From assembly GCA_029056365.1 (NCBI GenBank), contig JAIDBM010000333.1, forward strand, positions 1-19,165: DNA of 19,165 nt, written 5' to 3'. Position numbers and translations under genes: made by a program. The stretch comes from Muribaculaceae bacterium (GTDB taxonomy: Bacteria; Bacteroidota; Bacteroidia; Bacteroidales; Muribaculaceae). Positions within the stretch are counted from its first letter, which is position 1, and each line of letters begins with the position of its first letter. This document shows positions 1 through 8,234 of the stretch, one piece after another. Under the pieces are notes generated by a model. The model was given only the letters and a program-made list of their open reading frames with translations, did no database searches and was not told the DNA's origin.

Positions 1-1829
1 TGACGTTCAAGCGTCAATGTCATTCCACACCGGCGGCAATCGAAATCAACCCGCATCGACATATTGCCTCCGACAGCATTGAGCCGCCAGCTCCCGGGCT
101 GAGCACCACAACGTATGCACCGGCCGAGTTCCCGCCGGAGACAGTAGCGGGTTGTCATTACAACCTGGTTCCCCGCAGGCGCCTCTACCTCCACGGCCTG
201 CTCTATTTCAACCGCGCCGTGCGAACGATAAAAGTCTTCGGCAAGCCGGTTCGACACATTGGCGTGGTAGGTCAGCACTGTGTCGGGCAACAACGCTTCG
301 CGGTTCTCCGGCCGGCGGTTCTCCGGCCGGTATCGCAGATTCTGGGCCATGTCGAGCAATCCGGTCACCTTACGGCGCAGGCCGGCGAGTACCGACACCG
401 GCATGAATATGTCGCCTGCAATATCGCTGATTTCTTCTACCCTGTATATTGTTTCGCCGAGGCGCGACAGGGTGTCGTGGCGCTTTGCCCCCTGACTGCT
501 GCGGGCCGGCTGCAGTTCGGCCTCCACAGCCGCACTGACGCGGTTGCCTCGCTCGTCCTCGGCATCAAGAACCACGCGTCTGCCGGAACATACGCGCAAT
601 GTAAATTTCAGTCCTATGGTACGTTCGGCCGTAGCTGCGAGCATCATATCGTCCCAGGCCTTGTCCCGGTTGCGGTAAAGCACGCTTCCAGGCTGTATAC
701 CGGATACATTGTCGGCGAAACATATCCACTGGCCGTCGACACGGTTCACACGGCCTCCGCACAGCCTTCCGTCCGCACCAAACCACCCGAGTCCGTCGCC
801 ATTGTTTAGTTCTTTGCGGCTGTTCACCTTAATTCTGCGCCCGTCGACGGCAACGACCCGTCCTACTGCATTGCCGACAAACTTCGGAGTGGAAACACTC
901 GCCATCTTTTCGGCTGCGCCCGGACGTCCGCCAAGAAAATACGATGTGAAGCCTCGGTTGAACGCAAGGCTTACATCAGGCCGGAATCTGTAGTCGACAC
1001 GCCCCGACGAACTCCGCCGCCAGCGCTCCGGCTCCGCAGCCACCAATGCATCGAGCGCCTTGGAATAGGCTGCGACTACATTGCGGACATATGACTGGTC
1101 TTTCAGACGGCCCTCGATCTTGAACGAGGTCGCACCGGCTTCGGCCAAGTCGGCAAGACGGTCGATACGGTTCATATCGCGCAGACTGAGCCAGTGTCCG
1201 TCGGGCGCCACCGGCTGTCCCGACATATCGGTGAGTGAATACCGCAGGCGGCATATCTGCGGACATTCTCCACGGTTCGCACTCCGGCCCATGGCCAGGG
1301 CGCCTGCATGACAATCGCCACTGTAGCTCACACATAAAGCCCCGTGTACAAAAACCTCGAGTGGTACTGTTGTGGCACGGCGCACCGAAGCAATCTCATC
1401 GAGCGAGAGTTCTCGCGCAAGTACAAGCTGCGAGAAACCCGACTCTTCGAGAAAGCGGGCCTTCTCGGGTGTGCGGGTGTCGCACTGGGTGCTGGCATGC
1501 AGTGCCACCGGGGGCAGGTTCATGCGCAGCAACGACATGTCCTGAACTATCAGTGCGTCGACTCCGGCACGGTACAGACTCCACACAAGAGATTCCACCG
1601 CCGGAATTTCGCTATCGTATATGATGGTATTGACCGTTACGTACACCCGGCCATCGAACTGATGCGCGAACCTGCACACTCCGGCTATATCGGCAACCGA
1701 ATTGCCGGCAGCCGAGCGGGCGCCGAACGATTCGGCGCCTATATACACGGCATCGGCGCCATGTATTATGGCCTCGATGGCTGTGGCCGCATCGCGGGCC
1801 GGGGCAAGAAGTTCCAGTTTATGCTTCAC
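1..1829 (-). CDS. U32-family 'peptidase' (RNA hydroxylase-type), partial at left edge
   Basis: About 609 codons are visible; the frame is still open at base 1, so a short C-terminal piece is missing. The start is a GTG at 1829, because an in-frame TGA lies only a few codons upstream and no ATG fits; it overlaps the end of the PHP gene by 11 bp. The U32 signature is clear: HASTQC near residue 112, then EVFVHGALC (E158-C166), SGDC (C173) and GRSANRGECPQIC (C189, C193), the four cysteines conserved in this family. The C-terminal part carries five more cysteines (RYC, RCIRCG, DCRRC) that could bind metal or an Fe-S cluster. Members once called collagenase-like proteases include the E. coli 23S rRNA and tRNA hydroxylation proteins RlhA and TrhP, so an RNA-modification role is more likely than proteolysis; that is family knowledge, not shown here. 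A 15-bp in-frame tandem duplication lies at 300-329. Confidence 0.88.
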   Translation of the reverse strand, partial: MKHKLELLAPARDAATAIEAIIHGADAVYIGAESFGARSAAGNSVADIAGVCRFAHQFDGRVYVTVNTIIYDSEIPAVESLVWSLYRAGVDALIVQDMSLLRMNLPPVALHASTQCDTRTPEKARFLEESGFSQLVLARELSLDEIASVRRATTVPLEVFVHGALCVSYSGDCHAGALAMGRSANRGECPQICRLRYSLTDMSGQPVAPDGHWLSLRDMNRIDRLADLAEAGATSFKIEGRLKDQSYVRNVVAAYSKALDALVAAEPERWRRSSSGRVDYRFRPDVSLAFNRGFTSYFLGGRPGAAEKMASVSTPKFVGNAVGRVVAVDGRRIKVNSRKELNNGDGLGWFGADGRLCGGRVNRVDGQWICFADNVSGIQPGSVLYRNRDKAWDDMMLAATAERTIGLKFTLRVCSGRRVVLDAEDERGNRVSAAVEAELQPARSSQGAKRHDTLSRLGETIYRVEEISDIAGDIFMPVSVLAGLRRKVTGLLDMAQNLRYRPENRRPENREALLPDTVLTYHANVSNRLAEDFYRSHGAVEIEQAVEVEAPAGNQVVMTTRYCLRRELGRCIRCGAQPGSWRLNAVGGNMSMRVDFDCRRCGMTLTLER

Positions 1830-2670
1830 TGTCGGACCGGGAATTCAGGTTCATGCGTAATCCGTCGATTACGCCGAAAGCGTACTCACGCGATGCATTT
1901 ATCAGACGTGGGTCGTGAGCATCGGAATTCACCAGAATCACAGCTCCCGACTCCACCAGGCGCGGAATATGGCGCATGGCGGGGAACAGCCGACCGTGAA
2001 CCTGATTGCTCTTTGTGTTTATCTCCACTATGACGCCCGATGATTTTATGGCCTCGAACATCAAATCGATCCATCTCTCATACCATGCTTCGTTCTCTAT
2101 TCCCGGCTGCCAAAGCGAGGCGTTCTGCGACACTTTGTCGAAATGACCGAGTATGTCGAATCCGCCGGCCTCTATCATGGCGAGTGAATGCCGGAAATAG
2201 GTTTCGACCACATAGCGTATATCACGGTGGAAGTAATCTTTCATATTCGAACAGAAGCGTTCGAAATTTCCGTCGATGTCTATAAGTGTGCCCTCGCGGT
2301 CGGGTATGAAATGTACCGAGCCGATACTGTAGTCAAGCCCCAAATGCTGGAAATAGCTGTGCGACGGACCCCACATGGGGCCGAGATAATCAATTTCCAT
2401 GCCGGCATAGAATTCAACGCGTCCGGCATACTTGCCGCGGATGTCTTCTATGTCCGACATGTACGACTCGACATCGGCCTCCGACATATTGCATCCCGAT
2501 GCGATTGGTATGGGCGAATGCGGCGAAAAACCATAATGTTCAAATCGCGCCAGAGCGGCCGCAGCGGCGAATTCCGCCACTGTGGCACGCCCGTCGCAAT
2601 ACTGGGTGTGACTGTGAAAGTTATACAGCCTCGTTCCGGCCGCTATGGTTCTGAAATCGGGTTTCGGCAT
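1819..2670 (-). CDS. PHP-domain phosphoesterase (histidinol-phosphatase-like)
   Basis: A 283-residue protein with the complete set of PHP metal-ligand motifs: FHSHTQYCDGR (H19, H21, D26), FSPHSP, GMEIDY, GSVHF, ILGHFDK and NSDAHDP. These place it with the HisJ/HisK-type PHP phosphatases, cytoplasmic enzymes that hydrolyse phosphate monoesters with two or three metal ions. The length is normal for that group. No his genes lie in the window, so histidinol phosphate as the substrate is only a possibility. The start is set at the ATG at 2670, which overlaps the floA stop as TGATG; a GTG one codon upstream (2673) is an alternative. The 3' end overlaps the U32 start by 11 bp, which suggests translational coupling in the alaS operon. 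Confidence 0.88.
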   Translation of the reverse strand: MPKPDFRTIAAGTRLYNFHSHTQYCDGRATVAEFAAAAALARFEHYGFSPHSPIPIASGCNMSEADVESYMSDIEDIRGKYAGRVEFYAGMEIDYLGPMWGPSHSYFQHLGLDYSIGSVHFIPDREGTLIDIDGNFERFCSNMKDYFHRDIRYVVETYFRHSLAMIEAGGFDILGHFDKVSQNASLWQPGIENEAWYERWIDLMFEAIKSSGVIVEINTKSNQVHGRLFPAMRHIPRLVESGAVILVNSDAHDPRLINASREYAFGVIDGLRMNLNSRSDSEA

Positions 2671-3644
2671 CACTTTTTCAATGAATCCGACGGCCGGCCG
2701 AGCGATTCTCTCATATTGGTGTCAGCCTCCATGTTCTTGAGCCGGTAATAATCCATAACTCCGAGATTTCCCTCGGTAAAGGCTTTGGCCATTGCCCGCG
2801 GCAGTTCGGCCTCGGCCTCGATTACCTTGGCGCGGGCCTCCTGTGCCTTGGCCTTCATTTCCTGCTCAAGCGCTATTGCCATGGCCCGGCGTTCCTCGGC
2901 CTTGGCCTGCGCGATGTTCTTGTCGGCCTGAGCCTGGTCGATCTGCAGGGCGGCACCGATGTTCTTGCCTATGTCGATGTCGGCTATGTCGATCGACAGT
3001 ATTTCGAAAGCGGTGCCCGAATCAAGTCCTTTCTTCAGCACCAGACGCGAAATGGAGTCGGGATTCTCAAGCACCTGCTTATGCGATTCCGACGAACCTA
3101 TACTCGACACAATACCCTCGCCTACACGGGCAAGCACGGTGTCCTCGCCGGCGCCGCCGACAAGCTGGTGGATATTGGCTCGGACCGTTACACGGGCCTT
3201 GGCTATGAGCTGAATACCGTCCTTGGCCACCGCTGTCACCGGAGGGGTGTCGATTACCTTCGGGTTCACACTCATCTGAACCGCCTGGAACACATCGCGG
3301 CCGGCGAGGTCGATGGCGGTGGCCATTTTAAAGGTGAGCGGAATATTGGCCTTGGATGCCGACACGAGCGCGTGAACCACTTTCTCGACATTGCCGCCGG
3401 CCAGATAGTGGGCCTCCAGATCATCGCGTGTAACATCCGACAGACCGGCCTTGTGCGCCTCAATCAGGGCGCGGACGATTACCGATGCCGGTACCTGGCG
3501 GATACGCATCAGCACAAGTTGCAGCAACGAGATTCTAACTCCGCTCACCCGGGCTGATATCCACAGGAAGAACGGACAATAATAGAAGAACACCAGCAGC
3601 AGTATTACCGCCGCAACGATGATCAGAATTACAGTTGTTTCCAT
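2670..3644 (-). CDS. floA: flotillin-like protein FloA
   Basis: A 324-residue protein with one hydrophobic N-terminal segment (about residues 4-28) followed directly by the FloA core. The SPFH-like region runs to about residue 215, followed by an Ala/Glu/Lys/Gln-rich helix (about 235-285) that is likely a coiled coil, and the C-terminal stretch AKAFTEGNLGVMDYYRLKN typical of bacterial FloA (YqfA). FloA proteins form oligomers in membrane microdomains and help organise membrane protein complexes; in Firmicutes they are often next to an NfeD protein, but none is seen here. The gene sits fourth in the alaS operon, 36 bp after the PD40 gene, and its stop overlaps the PHP start. Length and motifs look intact. 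Confidence 0.93.
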   Translation of the reverse strand: METTVILIIVAAVILLLVFFYYCPFFLWISARVSGVRISLLQLVLMRIRQVPASVIVRALIEAHKAGLSDVTRDDLEAHYLAGGNVEKVVHALVSASKANIPLTFKMATAIDLAGRDVFQAVQMSVNPKVIDTPPVTAVAKDGIQLIAKARVTVRANIHQLVGGAGEDTVLARVGEGIVSSIGSSESHKQVLENPDSISRLVLKKGLDSGTAFEILSIDIADIDIGKNIGAALQIDQAQADKNIAQAKAEERRAMAIALEQEMKAKAQEARAKVIEAEAELPRAMAKAFTEGNLGVMDYYRLKNMEADTNMRESLGRPSDSLKK

Positions 3645-3680
3645 TTTTTTATTTGAGATTAGGGTTATTGTCAGGGCAGG

Positions 3681-4898
3681 TTATCGTTGTCGGCCTGTCT
3701 CCGCCTTTATCACATTATTGGTGGCGCGGCGAATCTCTCCTCCGAGCGATTTGCGCCTGCGCTCCAGCGAACGTATTTCTCCGGCCAGGTCGCGTGCTCC
3801 GGCGGAATACCGCTTCCGCAGTCCGTCAAGCTCCGCCTCAAGCGCATCGTACTCGCGCCGGAGAGCTATCACCTCTGTCATGGCATGCCGGGCGTCGGCG
3901 TTTCTGAAATCCGACAGCGTGGTGTATATTTTCCCTCCGACCGACAAACGGAACAGCTTTTTTCCGGAGTCAGCCGAATCCGACCGACGCTCCATATCGT
4001 GTACCGATGCCAGCAGTTCCGAATAGTCGCGTCCGGATGTCTGTGTGGCCTTTATGTCGGCAAGCATGGCCAGATCGATGAGATCGGGCCGGTCGGACGG
4101 GTAGTTCACCCGTACTTCCGACGGAACATACATATATATATTCACCTTACCCGGGGGTGCGTTACGGTCGGTGGCCCACCACCCTATTCCGGCGGTTTCG
4201 TCTATGGCGAGCATATAGTCGTTGTATGGCGAATTATAGGGCATTCCCACGTTCTGCGGAACTGTAAAGCCGCCGTCATCGTTACGGCGGGTGAGGAATA
4301 TGTCATAGCCGCCCACCGAACCCTCGCCGTCGCTGGCATAGTACAGCGATATTCCGTCGGCCATAAGGAACGGATACGAAGCGTTGCCGCCCTGCCCGAG
4401 CGAGGCATCAAGCTCTCCGACACCTTCTATAGTGCCGTCGTCGAGAATCGACGCGCCCATCAGCCTGCTAAGGCCGTCATCGCCGGGTGCGGCCCAGATT
4501 ATCTCACGTCCGCATTCGGGCGTAAAAGCCACTGTGGCGCCATCACTGTCTCTTCCGGTGCCCAATGTTATGCGTCCGGCCTCCGGCGACAGGCGGTAAT
4601 GGAGGAAAAATTCGGCGGAATCAACCGTAACCGAATCTATCACTTCTATCTGCTCCACACGGTCGAGCATGTTCCGGAGTGTGATTATTTTCGCACGCAT
4701 TGCCTCAAGAGCCTCGTTCTGGGAGTCGTTGAGCCGTGTCTTTTTCGACCGGTTCGCCTTGCTTTCCCATGCATCCAGAATGTCCGATGCCTCGTCAAGC
4801 TCATATCGGGCCATCGCATCCGCCGCCTGTTCAAGCGGTGTCGATGCCAGTGCCGCGAATGTGCCGGTCAGCGCTATTGCAAGGAGAGTTTTTCGCAT
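3681..4898 (-). CDS. exported PD40 (WD40-like) repeat protein with C-terminal coiled coil
   Basis: A 405-residue protein starting at the ATG at 4898, where a signal peptide begins (MRKTLLAIALTGTFAALAST). The open frame continues 285 bases further upstream but only as a shadow of the VOC gene. Residues about 22-85 are charged and helical. The middle holds WD40-like PD40 blade motifs, clearest at about 175-205 (YPFLMADGISLYYASDGEG, then GGYDIFLTRR) and about 226-255 (NDYMLAID, WWATDR). Residues about 340-400 are a predicted coiled coil rich in Arg, Glu and Leu. In Bacteroidetes, PD40 propellers often occur in periplasmic or outer-membrane proteins with OmpA-like domains; no OmpA domain is present here. 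The exact function is not recognised. It lies 29 bp after the VOC gene and 36 bp before floA, in the alaS operon. Confidence 0.82.
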   Translation of the reverse strand: MRKTLLAIALTGTFAALASTPLEQAADAMARYELDEASDILDAWESKANRSKKTRLNDSQNEALEAMRAKIITLRNMLDRVEQIEVIDSVTVDSAEFFLHYRLSPEAGRITLGTGRDSDGATVAFTPECGREIIWAAPGDDGLSRLMGASILDDGTIEGVGELDASLGQGGNASYPFLMADGISLYYASDGEGSVGGYDIFLTRRNDDGGFTVPQNVGMPYNSPYNDYMLAIDETAGIGWWATDRNAPPGKVNIYMYVPSEVRVNYPSDRPDLIDLAMLADIKATQTSGRDYSELLASVHDMERRSDSADSGKKLFRLSVGGKIYTTLSDFRNADARHAMTEVIALRREYDALEAELDGLRKRYSAGARDLAGEIRSLERRRKSLGGEIRRATNNVIKAETGRQR

Positions 4899-4927
4899 AT
4901 TATTTAATATAAGCCGGTTCCAATGTG

Positions 4928-5302
4928 TTATTCGGTTATTTCCACCCGGTTGCCCTCGGGATCGAGTACCACGCCCATATAGCAGCCGTTCACAGCCACA
5001 AACGGTTCGCGGACTATGGCATTGCCATCGGTGCGCAAAAGTTCTATCAGGAAGTCGACCCCCTGACGCGACCCGGTGCTGATTGCCAGATGGGCCGTGG
5101 CCGGCACTGCCGGGCCACGGTCGCTGTAGTTCAGTATCTCGAGTGTGGAGGCCGCCGGGTCGGAGGAGCGCAGAAAGTAACACCGCACTCCCCGTTCGGC
5201 ATCGCTGTAGAGGTCGGATGATGTCATGGCGAAATAACGCATATACCAGTAGCGCAGTCGCTCTATGTCGCCGGCCTCTATGCCTATGTGGGAAAGTCTC
5301 AT
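4928..5302 (-). CDS. VOC-superfamily (glyoxalase/bleomycin-resistance-like) protein
   Basis: A 124-residue single-unit VOC protein. It starts SHIGIEAGDIERLRYWY and ends DPEGNRVEITE, the two hallmark strands of the vicinal-oxygen-chelate fold. The four expected metal ligands are all present: H5, E55 (STLEIL), H71 (TAHLAI) and E121 (NRVEI). This is compatible with a metal-dependent lactoylglutathione-lyase-like enzyme, but VOC substrates cannot be read from sequence at this level. The ATG overlaps the alaS stop as ATGA (4 bp), so translation is probably coupled to alaS. Confidence 0.87.
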   Translation of the reverse strand: MRLSHIGIEAGDIERLRYWYMRYFAMTSSDLYSDAERGVRCYFLRSSDPAASTLEILNYSDRGPAVPATAHLAISTGSRQGVDFLIELLRTDGNAIVREPFVAVNGCYMGVVLDPEGNRVEITE

Positions 5303-7926
5303 GACTTAAGTTCGTTGATTATGCAGTTGAATGCTTCTTCAAGACCGTCCTTGTCTTTTCCTCCGGCCTGGGCGAATCCGGGCTGACCGCCGCCACCGCC
5401 TTTTATGGCCTTTGCGGCCGAACGCACCAGTGCCGATGCATTTTTGCCCGAAGCAACTACATCGTCGGTAAGCATCACTGTAAGCAGCGGTTTGCCGTTG
5501 GCATCGAAAGTGGCGCCGATAAATGCGGTGGGGTGCTGGGCGCGGCGGCGAACCTCAAAGGCCACGTTTTTCACCACATCGGGCAGACGGAGTCCCTTGA
5601 GTACTACCGTTGCTATATCGCCTGTGAAAGTAGCCTGCTGCAACAGCTGGCCGGCAAGATTCGCAACACGTTCGGCAAAGTATTCCTCGGCCTGCTTGCG
5701 CAGGGTTGCGTTCTCTTCGATCGAGCGGCGCAACGCACCGAGCACATCGGGCACATTGTTGAGCATGGCTCCGATCTGACGCATAGTGTCGGCCATCTCG
5801 TCCATGGCGTCTTCAACACGGCTACCCGTTATCGCCTCGATACGGCGTATTCCGGCCGCGATAGAACTTTCCGAAACTATGCGTATCATGCCTATGTTTC
5901 CGGTGTTTTCAACATGTGTGCCACCGCAAAGCTCTACCGAGTCGCCATAACGGATAACACGTACCTCATCGCCGTACTTCTCGCCGAAAAGTGCCATGGC
6001 GCCCATTTCGCGGGCCTGCGCTATGGGCATGTTGCGTTTTTCATCGCGGGCGATAGCCTCGCGCACACGGCGGTTGGCCAGACGCTCTACCTTGCGTATC
6101 TCTTCGGGCGTAAGTTTCTGGAAATGGCTGAAATCGAAACGGAGCACCTCGGGCGACACGAATGAACCCTTCTGTTCCACATGCGATCCCAGAACCTCGC
6201 GGAGCGCCTGGTGCAACAGGTGTGTGGCGCTGTGGTTGCGCGAAGTAGCTTCCCTGGCATCGGCATCTATCACAGCCTTGAAGTCGGCTGTCGGATCGGC
6301 AGGAAGCGCGGTTGCAAGGTGTACTCCTATGCCGTTCTCACGTTTTGTATCATATATATCGATTTTCTGGCCGGAGGCAAGGTCGGTAAGAGTACCCCGG
6401 TCGCCGGTCTGGCCGCCCATCTCGGCATAAAACGGAGTGCGGTCGAGAATTATCTGATAGAACTCGCGGTTTTTCTGTTTCACCTTGCGGTAGCGAAGAA
6501 TACGGCACTCGGTTTCGGTGAGGTCGTATCCTACGAATTCCTGTTCGCCCTCGCGTACGGTCACCCAGTCGGTGGCCTCCACTGCAGCGGCGTTGCGTGC
6601 ACGGTCTTTTTGCGCCTGCATCTCGCGGTCGAAGCCCTCGCGGTCGAGTTTCATGTCGTTCTCACGCAATATCAGGTCGGTGAGGTCGAGCGGAAATCCG
6701 TATGTGTCATACAGAGTGAAAGCCTGCTTGCCGCTGATGGTGTCGCTTCCCGACTTGCGTGCCTGGGCCATGGCATCGTCGAGCATACGGATACCGTTCT
6801 CCAGTGTGCGCAGGAACGAGTCTTCTTCTTCTTTAATCACGCGCATTATGAGTTCGCGCTGACGCGGAAGCTCCGGATATGCCTCGCCCATCGAATCAAT
6901 AAGCGTGTCGACCAGCCGGTACATAAAGGCGTTTTTCTGACCAAGGAAGGTGTAGGCGTATCGCACGGCCCGACGCAGTATGCGGCGTATCACATAGCCA
7001 GCCTTGGCATTGCCGGGCAACTGGCTGTCGGCAATCGAGAATGCTATCGTGCGCACATGGTCGGCCACTACGCGCATGGCTATATCGGCCTTATGGTCCT
7101 TGCCGTATTCCAATCCGGAAAGGTCGGCTATTTTTCCGATCAGAGGGGTGAATACATCGGTGTCGTAATTCGATGTCTTGCCCTGAAGCGCCATGCACAG
7201 ACGCTCGAAGCCCATGCCGGTGTCGATTACCCTGGCCGGCAGCGGCTCAAGCGAGCCGTCGGCCTTGCGGTTGTACTGCATGAACACAAGGTTCCATATT
7301 TCTATCACCTGCGGATGGTCTTTGTTCACCATCTCGGCTCCGGGAATGAGTTCGCGCTCCGACTGCGGACGAAGGTCGATATGGATTTCAGAACACGGAC
7401 CACAGGGGCCGGTATCACCCATTTCCCAGAAGTTGTCGTGTTTGTTGCCGTTTATGATGTGGTCGGCGGCAAGATGGCGTTCCCATATGGCGGCCGCCTC
7501 ATCGTCCCGGCCGAGACCGTCTTCGGCCGAGCCTTCGAACACTGTGGCATACAACCGTTCCGGGTCGAGTTTCAGAACGTCGACAAGATACTCCCAGGCC
7601 CAGTCGATGGCTTCCTTTTTAAAATAGTCGCCGAACGACCAGTTGCCGAGCATCTCGAACATTGTGTGGTGATATGTATCCATGCCCACTTCTTCGAGGT
7701 CGTTGTGCTTACCCGACACTCGCAGACACTTCTGCGAGTCGGCCACCCGCCTGAATTTCGCGGCCTTGTTGCCGAGTATGATATCCTTGAACTGGTTCAT
7801 GCCGGCGTTTGTGAACATAAGTGTGGGGTCGTCTTTCACGACCATAGGAGCCGACGGCACAATATGATGGCCTTTTTCGGCAAAGAAGTTCTTGAACGAT
7901 TCTCTGATTTCTTTTGCTGTGAGCAT
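5299..7926 (-). CDS. alaS: alanyl-tRNA synthetase
   Basis: An 875-residue, full-length AlaRS that charges tRNA(Ala) in the cytoplasm. The start is the ATG at 7926 (MLTAKEIRESFKNFF), which matches the family N-terminus; a further in-frame ATG at 7962 adds 12 unconserved residues. The class II catalytic domain shows PSAPMVVKDDPTLMFTNAGMN, CLRVSGKHNDLEEVG (motif 2) and DTGMGFERL (motif 3). The editing domain has HSATH (about 565-569) and CGGTH (C667, H671), the four zinc ligands. The C-terminal DHHA1 domain contains the glycine-rich KGGGGGQPGFAQAGG. No key residue is missing. It is the first gene of a six-gene minus-strand operon and has a canonical promoter at 7980-8011. The long open frames on the opposite strand here are shadows. 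Confidence 0.98.
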   Translation of the reverse strand: MLTAKEIRESFKNFFAEKGHHIVPSAPMVVKDDPTLMFTNAGMNQFKDIILGNKAAKFRRVADSQKCLRVSGKHNDLEEVGMDTYHHTMFEMLGNWSFGDYFKKEAIDWAWEYLVDVLKLDPERLYATVFEGSAEDGLGRDDEAAAIWERHLAADHIINGNKHDNFWEMGDTGPCGPCSEIHIDLRPQSERELIPGAEMVNKDHPQVIEIWNLVFMQYNRKADGSLEPLPARVIDTGMGFERLCMALQGKTSNYDTDVFTPLIGKIADLSGLEYGKDHKADIAMRVVADHVRTIAFSIADSQLPGNAKAGYVIRRILRRAVRYAYTFLGQKNAFMYRLVDTLIDSMGEAYPELPRQRELIMRVIKEEEDSFLRTLENGIRMLDDAMAQARKSGSDTISGKQAFTLYDTYGFPLDLTDLILRENDMKLDREGFDREMQAQKDRARNAAAVEATDWVTVREGEQEFVGYDLTETECRILRYRKVKQKNREFYQIILDRTPFYAEMGGQTGDRGTLTDLASGQKIDIYDTKRENGIGVHLATALPADPTADFKAVIDADAREATSRNHSATHLLHQALREVLGSHVEQKGSFVSPEVLRFDFSHFQKLTPEEIRKVERLANRRVREAIARDEKRNMPIAQAREMGAMALFGEKYGDEVRVIRYGDSVELCGGTHVENTGNIGMIRIVSESSIAAGIRRIEAITGSRVEDAMDEMADTMRQIGAMLNNVPDVLGALRRSIEENATLRKQAEEYFAERVANLAGQLLQQATFTGDIATVVLKGLRLPDVVKNVAFEVRRRAQHPTAFIGATFDANGKPLLTVMLTDDVVASGKNASALVRSAAKAIKGGGGGQPGFAQAGGKDKDGLEEAFNCIINELKS

Positions 7927-7979
7927 ATTATTTTCTGATTCGGCTACGCCTGCGCGTATCATATTTTATTATAATGTTG

Positions 7980-8011
7980 CAAAGTTACTAAGAAATTCGC
8001 GCATGTGCAAA
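7980..8011 (-). promoter_or_regulatory. Bacteroidetes-type promoter of the alaS operon
   Basis: Read on the minus strand: TTTG at 8011-8008, a 20-base spacer, then TAACTTTG at 7987-7980, an exact match to the -33/-7 consensus of Bacteroidetes primary sigma factor promoters. Transcription would start near 7972-7976, giving a leader of about 48 bases before the ATG at 7926. Confidence 0.8.
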
Positions 8012-8092
8012 TCATCGAGACATCACAATGGCCGCCGGCTATCTTTTTCCATAAAAATTTCAACGACGCAAGAAATAAAACAGCAAAAAAAC

Positions 8093-8123
8093 TTGTATAA
8101 TTGAAATAAGTGTTATAACTTTG
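8093..8123 (+). promoter_or_regulatory. promoter of the exported 428-residue protein
   Basis: TTG at 8093-8095, a 20-base spacer, then TAACTTTG at 8116-8123. Both elements fit the Bacteroidetes consensus. Transcription would start near 8129, giving a 5' UTR of about 100 bases before the ATG at 8235. It is divergent from the alaS promoter, about 80 bases away. Confidence 0.78.
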
Positions 8124-8162
8124 CCGTGTGTAGTGCCGGAATGCATTTCCAAACGCTCACAG

Positions 8163-8189
8163 GGGAATAACGGCCACCGGCCATATTCC
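8163..8189 (+). other. 5' UTR hairpin
   Basis: An inverted repeat inside the predicted 5' UTR: GGAATA ... GGCC acc GGCC ... TATTCC, with a one-base asymmetry between the two stem segments. No U run follows, so it is not an ordinary terminator. It may stabilise the message or affect access to the start codon 45 bases downstream; this role is inferred. Confidence 0.5.
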
Positions 8190-8234
8190 TGAAAACAACA
8201 ACTATTCTAATTAATAATAATTCATCATTTCCTC

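Noticed and set aside
3687..4907. A 406-codon plus-strand frame opposite the PD40 gene
   Set aside because: No domain or signal visible; the minus strand has a signal peptide and PD40 motifs.
4899..5183. N-terminal extension of the PD40 protein
   Set aside because: It overlaps the VOC gene in another frame and reads as low-quality sequence; the signal peptide begins at 4898.
6181..7938. A 585-codon open frame on the plus strand, antisense to alaS
   Set aside because: It mirrors the codon pattern of alaS, has no recognisable motifs and no promoter; alaS motifs are complete on the other strand.
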